A model generated the notes under the pieces. It saw only the letters and a list, made by a program, of their open reading frames with translations. It was not told where the DNA came from and made no database searches. 64,000 nt of DNA from assembly GCA_032164245.1 (NCBI GenBank), contig JAVMKO010000003.1, positions 65,232,390 through 65,296,389 on the forward strand, in the 5' to 3' direction. This stretch comes from Sternotherus odoratus. Lineage: Eukaryota > Chordata > Testudines > Kinosternidae. The stretch's first letter is position 1, and each line of letters begins with the position of its first letter. Shown here in pieces: positions 12,246 through 24,075 of this stretch. The position numbers and the translations under genes were made by a program.

Positions 12246-14391
12246 GAAACATAAGAATGGCCATACTGGGTCAGACCAATGGTCCATCTATCCCAGTATA
12301 CTGTCTTTCAACAGTGGCCAATGCCAGGTGCTTCAGAGGGAATGAACAGGTAATCATTAAGTGATCTATCCTGTGTCACCCATTCCCATCTTCTGGCAAA
12401 CAGAGGCTAGGGACATGTCAGAGCATGGATTTGCATCCCTGTCCATCTTGGCTAATAGCCATTGATGGACCTATCCTCCATGAACTTATCTCGTTCTTTT
12501 TTGAATCCTGTTATAGTCTTGACCGTCACATCCTCTGTCAAATAATTCCATAGGATGACTGTGCATTGTGTGAATACTTCCTTTTGTTTTTTTTAAACCT
12601 TGCAAACTCCTAGTTCTTGTTATGAGTAAAAACCACTGTTCCTTAAGTACTTTCTCCACACCAGTCATGATTTTATAGACCTCTATCATACTGCATCCTT
12701 AGTTGTCTCTTTTCCAAGATGAAAAGTCCCAGTTTTACTAATCTCTCCTAATATGGAATTGCTCCATACCCCTAATAATTTTTGTTGCCTTTTTCTGAAC
12801 TTTTTCCAATTCTAAATGATCTTTTTTGAGATGAGGTGACAAGATCTGCACACAGTATTCAAGATGTGGGAGTACAATGGATTTATATAGTGGCAATATG
12901 ATATTTTCTGTCTTATTATCTATCCCTTTCCTAAGGATTCCCAACATTCTGTTTGCTTTTTTGACTGCTGCTGGACACTGAGTGGATGTTTTCAGAGAAC
13001 TGTCCACAGTGACTCCAAGATTCCTTTCTTGAGTGGTAACAGCTAATTTAGACCCCATTGTTTTATACATATAGTGGGATTATGTTTTCTAATGTGCATT
13101 ACTTTGTATTTATCAACATTGAATTTTATCTGCCATTTTGTTGCCCAGTCACCCAGTTTTGTGAGACCCCTTTGTTACTCTTTTTAGTCTGCTTTGGACT
13201 TAACTATCTTGAATAGTTTTGTAAAATCTACAAATTGTGCCATTTCACTGTTTGCCCCTTTTTCCATATCATTTATGAATATGTTGAACTGTACTGGTCC
13301 CAGTACGGACACTACTATTTATCTTTACATTCTGAGAACTGACCATTTATTCCTACCCTTTGTGTCTTATCTTTTAACCAGTTACTGTCCTTGAGAGGAC
13401 ATTCCCTCTTATCTAATGACTGCTTACTTTGCGCAAGACCCTTTGGCGAGGGACGTTGTCGAATAGTCCAAGAACACTATATTGACTAGATCACCCTTGT
13501 CCTTATGCTTGTTGACTCCCGCAAAGTAATCTAATGGATTAATGAGGCATGATTTCCCTTTTTTAAAAAGCCGTGTTGACTCTTTACTAACATACTGTGT
13601 TTGTGTGTCTGCTAATTTTGTTATTACAGTAAAACCTCGATATAACGGACTAATTCGGGTGAGGGGGTGTCCGTTAAAGCCGAAAGTCCGTTATTTAATA
13701 ATAATTTTAAAAATGAGCTGTCGGAGCAGCAGCCCGCCTGAATTAGTCCGTTATATCGAGATTTTACTGTATCATGTTAAACTATCATGGCAGCCGGGAG
13801 TCAGCCCGCCCGGGTCCTCGGGCGGGAGCCGGCAGCGAGCCCTCCTGCTGCCTGGACCCGGGCGGCAGCGGGGAGCCGGCAGTTAGCCCGCCTGCTGCCT
13901 GGACCCGGGCGGCAGCCGGGAGCTGGCAGCCAGCCCCCGAAAAACGGATTTGGGATGCATCGGACTTGCTCATAAATTTTGTCCGTTGCATCCGAAGTCC
14001 GTTAAATCGGGGTCCGTTAAATCGGGGTTTTACTGTATAGTTTTAACCAATTTTCCTGGTACTGGAGTTTGACTTACCAGCCTGTAATTGCCAGGATCAC
14101 CTCTGGAATCTTTTTTAAAAATAGGTGTTACATTAGCTACCTCCGGTCATCTGATAAAGAGATTGATTTAAGTGATAGGTTACATATCACAGTTGGTAGT
14201 TCTGCAATTTCACATTTGAGTTCCTTCAGAACTCTTGGGTGAATAGCATCTCATCCTGGTGACTTATTACTGTTTAATTTATCAATTTGTTCAAAACCTC
14301 TTTCATTGATACCTCAATCTGGGACAGTTCCTCAGATCTGTCACCTAAAAATAAGGCTTGGGTGTTGGGTTCTCTACCATATTCTCTGTTA
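12246..14391 (-). mobile_element. CR1 LINE, 3' half, interrupted
   Basis: Read on the minus strand this is the 3' part of a chelonian CR1, including its 3' end (CATACTGGGTCAGACCAATG near 12266 in the given strand). The best frame, 13070-12738, encodes the C-terminal part of ORF2, with LPLYKSIVLPHLEYCVQ followed by LELEKVQKKATKIIRGME, typical of CR1 reverse-transcriptase tails. Frames are broken elsewhere. A pogo-like MITE is inserted at 13627-14035. It meets an oppositely oriented CR1 at about 14392. Confidence 0.9.
13627..14035. mobile_element. Pogo/Tigger-like MITE nested in CR1
   Basis: The ends CAGTAAAACCTCGATATAAC and (inverted) CAGTAAAACCCCGATTTAAC are flanked by TA on both sides (13625-13626 and 14036-14037), the target of Tc1/mariner-pogo elements. 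CR1 sequence continues cleanly across the insertion. An additional inverted copy of the terminus lies inside at about 13737-13769, so the 409-bp element has a compound structure. The centre holds a GC-rich repeat (GGGAGCCGGCAG type) like the expanded one at 49.7-51.2 kb. Confidence 0.88.
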
Positions 14392-14960
14392 GAATTAGAA
14401 AAGGTGCAAAGAAGGGCAATGAAAATGATTAGGGAGATGGAACAGCTTCCATGCAAGAAGAGATTAAAAAGACAGGGACTGTTCATCTTAGAAAAAAGGT
14501 GACTAAGGAAGATATGATGAAGTCTATAAAATCATGAATGGTGTGGAGAAAGTGCTATTTACCCCTTCACATAAGAATTAGGGGTCAGTCAATGAAATTA
14601 ACAGGTAGCAGGGTTAAAACAAATAAAAGAAAGTACTTTTTCATACAACGCACAGTCAACCTGTGGAACTTGTTGCCAGAAGATGTTCTGAAGTTTAAAA
14701 GAATTGGATAAGTTCATGAAGGATAGGTCCATCAATGGCTATTAATTAAGATGATCAGGGATGCAACCCCATGATCTGGGTTCCCCTAAATCTCCAACTG
14801 CCAGAAGCTGGGACTGGATGACAGGGGTGGATCACTTGAAATTATCCTGTTGTTCAGTCCCTCAGATGGATCTGGGTCTGGCCCCTTTCAGAGACAGGAC
14901 ATTGGGTTAGACATACCATTGATCTGACCCAATATGGCTCTTCTCATGTTATTATTAATA
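14392..14960 (+). mobile_element. CR1 LINE 3' end, plus strand
   Basis: Begins with the reading frame fragment LELEKVQRRAMKMIREME and runs through the typical CR1 3' sequence to CCAATATGGCTCTTCTCATG. It abuts the minus-strand CR1 head-to-head. Both pieces keep their own 3' ends, so they are two insertions, not one 5'-inverted copy. Confidence 0.85.
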
Positions 14961-15362
14961 ACTATTGGGGATGGAAGTGTTTCTACCCTGAAATAGCACA
15001 GGAGATTAATGGCTTGAACGTGGATCTATATGAGATGGGTAATAGCTGATGCTGGATTTAAGTTATAGCTAGGAAAATCAGTGTCACTAGTCAAAACTTC
15101 AATAAAGAAGGAACTGAATATAAATGAAAAGAACTGCTTTATAATGGAGTAACAAATTGAGTGAAAGATTTAAGGATCAATGTCTATTTCTCACATTACA
15201 TCAGCAGTAACTTGTTTGTCAGTTGCACCCATCACTGTTAAAAACTGATAAGCCTAAGCAGTTTTAAACTTAGAAAACACAACTTCATTTAACCTCCTGG
15301 CAATGAAATTTGGAGAATCCTCTGTATCATGTTTTAGTTCAGCCAACAACTGTCCTTAAGAA

Positions 15363-15547
15363 TCAGAGAGGTAGCCATGTTAGTCTGGAATAGCAGAGGT
15401 AACAAAGAGTCCTGTGGCACCTTAAAGACTAACTATAAAATATAGAAGCATAATCTTTCGTGGGCTAAGTGGGTATTAGCCCACGAAAGCTTATGCTTCT
15501 ATACTTTATAGTTAGTCTTTAAGGTGCCACAGGCCTCTTTGTTACCT
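15363..15547. mobile_element. Fold-back retroposon, copy 1
   Basis: A head of TCAGAGAGGTAGCCATG and TTAGTCTGG is followed by a body and then its inverted copy. Arms of about 70 bases (about 15395-15467 and 15477-15546) are centred near 15472, each containing GGCACCTTAAAGACTAACTA and TTTCGTGGGCTA in opposite directions. A weak flanking repeat, CTGTCCT, is seen on both sides. Same family as 35506, 44792 and 58957. Confidence 0.8.
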
Positions 15548-16372
15548 GTCCTATTGTTGAGATCATAACTGATGCTACTCCATAGCTTTGCTGTAAAAAG
15601 CAATAATGCTCACTTGAATTCAGAGTCAGAATGCTATCTATGCATAATCAGCTTTATGAACGACCAGAAGAACAGTTGCTCCCTCCATAATGATCTTGTG
15701 TTTAAAACCACGGAAGCAATACAAAGTTGGTAACTGTACCTTGTTAAGCCCTTTGTCTCCAGCTTGTCCAGCTCTCCCAGGAAGTGTAAATAGAATTCTC
15801 TTCTTTCTAACATTTAAATTCATATTCTAACCCTGCAGTGGCTAAAGACATTCTTATAACTAAGATTTGAGTCTAAAGGACCAAATGTCCTTGAACTGCT
15901 CTCAAAACATTTGTTCCATGTGGCAGTGAACTACATTGCTGAAAAGCACCTGGTCAGTTTAAAATAAGTTTATAGAAGCACTTCAATTCTAGTGATAATC
16001 AATAAAACATTCACACTAGTAGGAAGGCTGGTATCTTCTAGGTTGCAGCCACTTGTACAGGTCTACTACTCCTTCCAGGAGAGGGCAATGGTACATGCAC
16101 AGGTGGGAAAATAATATATGAAAGTGGTATTTTATTTTTTACCCAGTTATGGCAGAAACAATGTTCAAAAGAAGTTTCAGGGTAGACCTGTGTAAAGTAT
16201 TCAATTGAAAACATTCATGGGATGTATCAAATGGTTGTAATATAAAATAGACATTCTGTACTCTGTTATCTGATTACCAGGCTGCACAGATATGGAAACA
16301 CTGAAAGTGGACAGAAATAGGAAAAAGATCAACAGTAGGAGGAGAATTTCTTTTTTAGGAAATTCCTTAAGT

Positions 16373-19164
16373 CAGTGTTTCCCAAACTTACAACATTTGC
16401 GTACCCCTTTTGAGACATTTGTCTTAATGGTGTACCTCTTCTCCAGCAAAGATAATTTTTTTCGGGGGGAGGGGGGAGAGCCACATTTTTATAACACACT
16501 CCTAATTAGTTTCATTCTGGATTAAATGTTTATTAAAAATAAATACAAAATCGTATTACAAACAGTTGAAACAAAAAATTTAATAGAAATAACAGTTACA
16601 TATAGAAATAGTACTAGAAATAATTAAAATAATGGAAGCGAATCAACAATCTGACAGAACAGCACGTGTGTGTATATATAATTTGTATAATTCTGAAATT
16701 AAAATATGATGGTTTGGTTAGGTTAGTGAAGAAAGCACTAGTTTTAATACTTACTATTTCGGTATTGAGAAATTTTCAGTACAAACCAAACTATTCAGTG
16801 CGAAGGATGGAACTGCTTTTGACCAGACGCTATCACAGGGATAACTGGCTCGATGTTTGTGATCATAAGATGAAGATAGGGCTCCACGTCAATAAGACGA
16901 TTTCGTTTTTTTGTTTTGATGCCAATCAGTGCCGAGAATCCAATCTCGCTCAAATATGAGGTGGGAAAAGGCAGAAGATACTTGACAGCTTTGTCCGATA
17001 GAGCTGGATATTCAGAGCTAACCCCCAACCAAAATGACATCAGTGTATTTTGCTCAAATTTTGTTTTCAGGAAGCCATCTGAAGTCAGTTCCAAGAGCTG
17101 TTCTTTTGAAGCAGAGAGGTTATTTGGCAATGTTTGAACATTGATGAAAAAAGGGTTCCTTATCCATTCAAAGTTATCCATCCGGTTCAGGGAAATACTT
17201 ACGAAGATCTTTCAAAATGCTGCTTCATGGTTTGCAACACATCACTATCAAGTTCTTTAGTCGAGTTTATTACTAAGTCATGAAGAGATGGAAAGGAATC
17301 CAGTTCATGACGACTAAGACCTTTATGCCACATTTTCAATTTTGTGACCATGGCGCTCACTTTGTCTTGAACATGGAATATGGAAATGAGTTTCCCTTGC
17401 AGGGATAGACGGAGGTTGTTTAAATGAGCAAAGATATCTGCAATATATGGTAATTTGCACAGCCATTTCCAGTCGTGTATACGGTCTCGCAGGTTAAAGG
17501 TTTCAGCTAAAAAAAACTTGCAGTTCTTCTCACAGCTCAAACAGGTGATTCAGAACTTTTCCATGTGAAAGCCAACACACTTCAGTGTGAAATAAGAGTT
17601 GTGTGTAATCACTGCCCATCTCATCACAAAGCTGAGAAAACAGCCAGGCATTCAGAGGGCGGCCTTTCACAAAATTGACTTTCACAGCTTCATCCAATAC
17701 TTGCTTTAGATCTGCCTGAATGTTCTGGGTGGCGAGTGGTTCCCTGTGAATGCAACAATGAGTCAATTTTGCTTCTGGCGCAACAGCTTGAATATGTGCA
17801 ATTCCTCCTTTCTTCGAACCAATCATGGCTCTGGCACCATGCGTGCTTATTCCAACACAATGACTCCAATTCGAGTCATTGTTTTTGATAAAGTCATCAA
17901 TAACTTTAAAAATAGCTTCTCCAGTTGTATGTGTTGGCATAGGTTGGCAGAACAAAATAAAATCCTGGACTTCATTATTCAGCTCATATCTGACAAACAA
18001 CAAAAGATTAGCTAAATTCACAACATCAGTGGATTCATCCACTTGCAGTGCATGGTAGCGACTCTTTTGTGCTCTTGACAATAATTGCTGCTTTACGCTT
18101 TCGGCCATATCTGTGATTCTACAATGAACAGTGTTATTTGAGAGGGGGACACAATCTATTGCTTTGCTAGCCTTGTCTCCAGTCATCACTTCCACCATTA
18201 CTTTGGCTGCAGTTTAAACTAATGTCTCATTAATCACTTCAGCATCTCCAGACTTTGCAATTAAGTAAGCCATACCATATTAAGCTTTCAAAGCTTTCAT
18301 ACTTTCACGTCCCCTCGCATTACAAATTGTTTTCTGGGACTTTTGGAGATCTTTGTGCCTATTTTTGAAGAATTCCTCGTATTCTTCATGTCTGCTATCG
18401 AAAAAGGCGTTTTAGGTTGGATGGTTTCATACTTTCATTTGTGAGAGTCTCGTAACAAATCACATGTAGTGGAACAGGCTCAACCTCATTGCCAATCCAT
18501 GAAAATCCCAGTTTAAGATATTCTTCAACACATTTGCGGGCTTTTTTCATTTTCTTTGCACCTAATATGTTCAAAAAACTTACAGATGGTTCACACGATT
18601 CACTAATTCTGTCATCACAATTGTCTGATGCAGTGATATGGCTACATTTTTTGGCATAATTATCACTAACATTCATATCTCCTTCATAATTTTCTTTTGT
18701 ACGTTTCAAACTTTCCATTTTTAGCCATCGATCCATTGTGAATGGGTTTAACAATACCAAAAGAGAGAGAATTTTGTATATTAATACACACCAAATATGT
18801 ACTTGCTAGGATCTTTAGATTACTACGAGCAGTTATTCACTTTTATCTTTTATCCGTCAGTATGACTTCTGTGCATGCCAGAAAGGCAAGTGTATTGCCC
18901 AAGCCGTGGTAACATGCACCCGTGGTTTGCGTTGGCTCTGCTGTGCTATTAGATGTTACTGAATGCGTTATCATATTAGTTACAATGTAAACCTGCATTT
19001 CTACTGTACAAGTGTACACCATTCTTATATATTACATTTTAGTGAATTGTTTTCTGTTGCTAAAAACAACTATGATAAAGTAAAATAAAAAATTCTGCTG
19101 CATACCCCTTGAAACCCTTTCGCGTACCACCAAGGTTACGCGTACCACACTTTGGGAAACACTG
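16373..19164 (-). mobile_element. hAT transposon, near full length, dead
   Basis: The termini share CAGTGTTTCCCAAA in inverted orientation, followed by a subterminal GCGTACC motif on both sides. The 8-bp flanks CCTTAAGT (16365-16372) and TCCTAAGT (19165-19172) match at 6 of 8 positions and look like a decayed target duplication. The 2.8 kb between holds a broken transposase on the minus strand. Size and ends fit an autonomous-type hAT element. Confidence 0.85.
16795..18736 (-). pseudogene. hAT transposase relic (ZBED5/FAM200-like)
   Basis: Fragments in successive minus-strand frames keep the order of a BED-type hAT transposase. The N-terminus (MDRWLK near 18736) and a BED-like segment (SWIGNEVEPVPLHVICYETL, about 18513-18454) come first. 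The catalytic core follows (LQVDESTDVVNLANLLLFVRY split by no stop, about 18050-17990), then a CCIHREPLA segment near 17750 and the C-terminal dimerisation region (AVKYLLPFPTSYLSEIGFSA, about 16990-16930). At least three frameshifts or stops separate the pieces (near 18400, 18215, 17535 and 17190). The usual T-D-G-A of the second acidic motif reads T-H-G-A, so a catalytic Asp is also lost. It resembles domesticated ZBED5 and FAM200 proteins because those came from this transposon group. It is not one of those genes. Confidence 0.85.
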
Positions 19165-19172
19165 TCCTAAGT

Positions 19173-21268
19173 AATTAATAACTCCTCTTAGTCTTACAGT
19201 GTAGTTTCATACTAAATTTAACATAAAATTCTAAGTTTAAACACTTCATTTGTTAAAATAAATTAATTTTGGTAATTGAAGATTAATTTTTAGTGAGAAC
19301 CCCAAGTGTTGACTTGGAATTTTATTTACAAAATTAAAAAAAAATTAAATTAATTTTTTATGGCAGTAAAAAAAATATGGATTTTCTCAACCTCATGTCT
19401 AAAAAAAGTGAACAGATTTTACCCAACTTCAAAAACCAAAAATCACTTTTGGAGAAAGGCCAATGGGAATTTCATCCAAAAAATACTTCCAAAAAAATTA
19501 TGAGCAGTGAAAACATGGGTTTATAATAGAAGGCTAGACAGAACTGTAACTAGTGATATTTAATACAGCTGGTTGAAAAAAACTAGTTTTCATGAAGATT
19601 TGTCAAAAAATGTTTCCAACCAGCTCTAACTTATAGCAGTTTAATACTGACACTACTGTTGAGAATGCACCTATTCTTATTCCATTCCCCACTTTTAAAT
19701 GTCAGATCATTCTGAAAAAGTATATTTTGCAGAAGCTTCATATACTTAATCTTAATAGAATTCTTTTTATAACTATACACACCAAGTGTGGATATAGTGT
19801 CTGTGTTTGGGGAAGATACGCAAGTTCTGTGTATCCATGCATTTTTAAAAATGTAACAAGTTTACTTGCCCACAAAACAAAATGTTGTTTGATAAGATGG
19901 AGAAAAGTTTGACTAATGCAGACAAAAACCATGATTTTTTTATAATGATCTCCCCCACTAGACCCATTTTTTTATGCTGGTGCTGAACATAATCATGCAA
20001 GCAACTAAGTGTAATTGTACAAAATTATTGCTAGTGATTTGCATATGAAACACACACCTTTTACTGCCTCTAGTTGGCATTGTTTAACTAGATTATAAAT
20101 AGTACATCTGAAATGCTGCAAACAGAAAACAGTTTATGTTGGGCATATGCTATGAATGAAGAAATGCTCAGACACAATGTGCAAGTTGGAGAGCTTTCAT
20201 CAAAACGAGCCAAAATGGGAAATGGTTCATTTCCTAATCATGCCCTTGCTTTGCAGAAGGCAGTCTACAGAAAACCTCATAAATTGTTGTTTTTCTTAGC
20301 GTTAGTCCCGCACTATGGCAGGGTCCGCTTTTGTCCGCATATGTAAAGCTCTCTAAAACCCACTGGCATTCATATCACCATGTGGGTATGGATCACCCTC
20401 TTTGCTATCCTTAATTGTTTCAGATTTTTGCTAATTAGTCCTACATACAAGACAGCATCCAGTACACGCTTTTAAATAAATCTGAATATCTCATCTGGAG
20501 TATTTTGCCACAAGATGCCATAAGAAACAACCAGCTAGTTGTAAAATATTGTATTCTGGATATGAAAAGGAATGAGAGACAAGGTGGGTGAGGTAATACC
20601 TTTTATTGGATCAACTTCTGTTGGTGAGAGAGAGAGAAGTTTTTGAGCTTCACAGAGCTCTTTTTCTGACCTGAAGATGAGGAGACCCTTGAAGCACCAA
20701 AGCTTATCCTAAACTTTTGTACTGGAAACCAAAATACTTTTTTTTTTTTTTATTAGAGGGCTATATTTATATTTGGTTCTGTTTTGAAGGAGAGAGAAAA
20801 GGTAAGCCTCTTTCGTTTTTTATCGCCAGAGTTAAACTCTGATAAAGAACATTCTGAAGATGGTTACACAGGAAATGAAGGAATATAAATCTCTGTTTAA
20901 AGCAGGTAGGAGAGAGAAGGAATCACCTACACTTGGGAGACCCAAAGCATTCCTCTGGCTAATACAGAAGGTGTCATTGATTTCTGAAGCAAGTTTAAGG
21001 GAGCTCTGGGCAGGGTCAGGCAAAAACACAAAGGCTTGAAGAGATAAGACAAGTGAGCCAATTTCTTAATTGTGTCACAAACTTTTTAAAAAAAATAATT
21101 TAAAGTCATATGGACTAATTATGTTTTATCTAGTTCATCTATCATAGGTTATCTAAGGGAGTTACCAAAGTGGGATCAAAATTCTAGAGGAAAATGTGAT
21201 TCAGAAAACAAGGATGTTAAAGTACCAAGTTTATTCTGAAGGAGAAATCCATGACCCCCAGCTCCCTT
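19173..21268. other. Non-coding with one interspersed repeat
   Basis: At about 20575-20720 the sequence GACAAGGTGGGTGAGGTAAT, then TTTTATTGGATCAACTTCTG and GAGCTTCACAGAGCTC, matches an interspersed repeat I know from many reptile and bird sequences. I cannot place it in a class. The rest shows no gene or repeat I recognise. Confidence 0.5.
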
Positions 21269-21952
21269 TGTGACGGAGTGGGAATACTGTGTGGGTGCCT
21301 CAGTTTTCCCTATGCATTTCTTGAGTGTCTATGTGGAGGGATAAGGGTGTGTAGTTGGTGCAGAGCAGAGAGACAGCCTAAGCAAGTAGCCGACGCCCTA
21401 TCTTGGCAATTGAGAGGGCAATTCCCCCCCCCCCCAGGTGTTGGCTGGAAGTGTTGAATAACAAAGAGGTCAGGTGACCACCTGGCCCAGGAAGGAGAGG
21501 GGAAGGGGAGGAAGGGCTAGAGGGGGAGTTTCAGTCTGGGTCTGTCAGAGAAGAGGCAGAGAGATACAGGCAAGCTGGCCTAGCTCTCTGGCCCCCAAAA
21601 TGGATCCAGCTGAGGGATCACGTTCGCTGTATGGTCTGTGTTAGACCCTGTACCTGTTATCGAATAAACCTCTGTTTTACTGGCTGGCTGAGAGTCATGT
21701 CTGACTGTGGAATTTGGGTGCAGACCCACGGGCTTCCCCAGGACCCCGCCGGGGCAGGCTTGCTGGGGGAAGCGCACAGAGGGGCAGAAGGTGCTGAATG
21801 CTCCGAGATCAGACCCAGGAAGGTGGAAGCGGTACCTGTGAAACTCCTAGCCTTGGAGACAGGCTGTGTACGGAGAGGAAGTTTCCCCCCTGGAGTCCTG
21901 ACTGGCTTCATGGGGAGAAAGTCCACAGCATCGACCCGGGCTCTCCGTGACA
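21269..21952 (+). mobile_element. ERV solo LTR
   Basis: A 684-bp unit starts TGTGACGGAG and ends CTCCGTGACA, whose inverse matches the start at 9 of 10 bases. It is flanked by a perfect 5-bp duplication CCCTT (21264-21268 and 21953-21957). A polyadenylation signal AATAAA lies at 21663-21668. TG...CA ends, a 5-bp duplication and no internal gag, pol or env indicate recombination of a provirus to a single LTR. The frames crossing it are not genes. Confidence 0.88.
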
Positions 21953-22889
21953 CCCTTAAATAGCGAATGCAATTTATGGAATGGGTTAGGAAAGAATATT
22001 GAAAGAGTCTGGTGAAAAGACTGTCAGAACTAAGTACTTCTTGAAATACTTCTTCCTTTGAACTGCTTGTTGACTGAGAGACTGCAAAGGTCTTAGCTTT
22101 GTATTTCATTACACACTGTAAGGATGAAGTGTCTGGAAGCTTTTGAAGAGTCCTGTACAATGGCTTAAAACCTCACTTTTCTCTGAGGTCAGGGCTGAGA
22201 AGATGAAGAAGGAACAACTGAAGGGGCCCTGAGCTCTGGGGGTCCTCAAAACAAATGTTACAGTTGTGCAAATAAAGTGAAATGGGAGTAATGGGGGCCC
22301 CCAGGGAACATGATGTATCCCAAGTTTCTCTCAGTCTGTCTGAGGTTCCACTAGTTGATGAGCAGCAATAGCAACCTAGTGATCTGACCCAGTAGTGTCC
22401 TTAGCAAATCTGTTGACAGCACAATTACATGCTACAGCCCTTTTGAATCTGTGAAAAGGAAACAGAAAGAAAGAAAAAAATGGAGGGACTATCACAGAGC
22501 AAGTCCTGTCCTGTCTAACTTTTGGTCTCAGTTTAAAAGGGGGAATAAGACCTTTTATGTATTTAAAAAATTACCCCCAAAAACTGGAGTAACAAATGAT
22601 CCACTCATTCTGCCTGACTTTAGGCAATAGTTGATCAAAGATGTGTTCAGTGCAAATAGGACTAATCAGCTCAGAACCACTGGAAATCCTTCATGTGAAG
22701 TGGAAGGGAAAATAATTAGAAGACAACCCTCTCTACAACAACAGCCAGAGGGTGATTCCCCACTCCAACATCCTTCTCATAAGACTGGGGAAGAGAAAGA
22801 GTCCACAGCTTGCCCTCCCTTCAGTGGGAGCAGTGGGGGAGGAGGAGGACAGTCTCCCAGTGTCCTCAGAGAAGTGTCATTTTATGGTT

Positions 22890-23100
22890 CCATTAGAATA
22901 ATAACTTGCCAATTGTATAGCAACTTCTATCCAGTGATCACAAGTATTTAAGAATTAATCTTCACAGCTTTGCAATAAGTAGCTGTCCCCATTTTACAGG
23001 TGGCGAAACAAACCTAGAAGTTAAGTAGCTTGCACTAGGTTGTACGTCAAATTGGTGGCACAACCAGCTAAATCACTGAGACCAGGCTTCTTGAATGGGC
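22890..23100 (+). mobile_element. MIR-like SINE
   Basis: Contains the CORE-SINE/MIR block CCCCATTTTACAGGTGG followed by GAAACAAA, AGTTAAGTAGCTTGC and a GGTGGCACAACC tail. Diverged and without clear target duplications, so old. Confidence 0.7.
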
Positions 23101-23669
23101 CGAAGTTAGTGTAAGGAATGTAGTTTGTTGAGAGAGAAAAATGTGGCTTTGCTATGGTTTTGTGCCTAACTGTAAGGTGACACCTGCAGTATAGTAATTA
23201 GGCTATAACTCAGGAAGAGTGACACACGGGTATCAACTAAATGGAAGTACTTCTGTCATGAGGTGCTGATGCTTTCACGTGCAGTGATGCTGAAGACTAG
23301 GAAAAGACGACGAAAATGGAGGCAGCCTAATTGCTATGCCAGAATATGAGGATGGGGAAAGGAGACAGTATATAAAGGGCTTATGTTCCTAGCTTTACCC
23401 TTTATAAATAGTCATTCTATACTGTTCTCTGACATTAGTTGTCTGTCTTCTTTGTCTGGGAGCATAGCATATGGAATGCTTCATTGTTTTTATTTTTTAT
23501 ACAGCACCCAAAATATACTAGAGCTTCATGTTTCTCTGCACTGATCATTCTAAGCGTGACTCCTGAACTGGTGACTAGAACTGTAGAGGCTGCTATACTT
23601 CTTCAACCCTCCTCAGCCAAAGGATGATGTTTATAACACACGGCCTTCAGGATGTGGATGGGCAGAACA

Positions 23670-24075
23670 GAGGAAGACTGTGTTGAAGGAAAAAAACTGA
23701 TGAGCCTTCCTGGCCTACAAAATATGGGGAAGAAGAAGTCAGAAACAGAAATATGTATTTCTAAGAGTACAGAAATGATCATTCTCAGCAGTGACTATTA
23801 CAAAATGATGATGTTGGCACAAGACCAAGTGGATATAAACTGGCCAGGAATAAAATTTAGACTGGCGATTAGAAGAAAGTTTCTAATTATCAAAGGAGTG
23901 ATGTTCTGGAATGGACTTTTAATAGAAGTAGTAAGGGCAAATGACCTAACTAGCTTTAACATGGAGCTTGATAAATTTATGAACAAAATTATATGACTGG
24001 ATTGCCTGTGATAGGGAACTTGACTCAATGACCAAGAGGTTATCACTTTCAGTCCTACAGTTTGTATGTTTTGCC
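23670..24075 (+). mobile_element. CR1 LINE 3' fragment
   Basis: Shows the CR1 3' region in plus orientation, with TGGAGCTTGATAAATTTATG, GGATTGCCTGTGATAGGGAA, TCAATGACCAAGAGGT and a terminal CAGTCCTACAGTTTGTATG. No intact frame. Confidence 0.7.
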
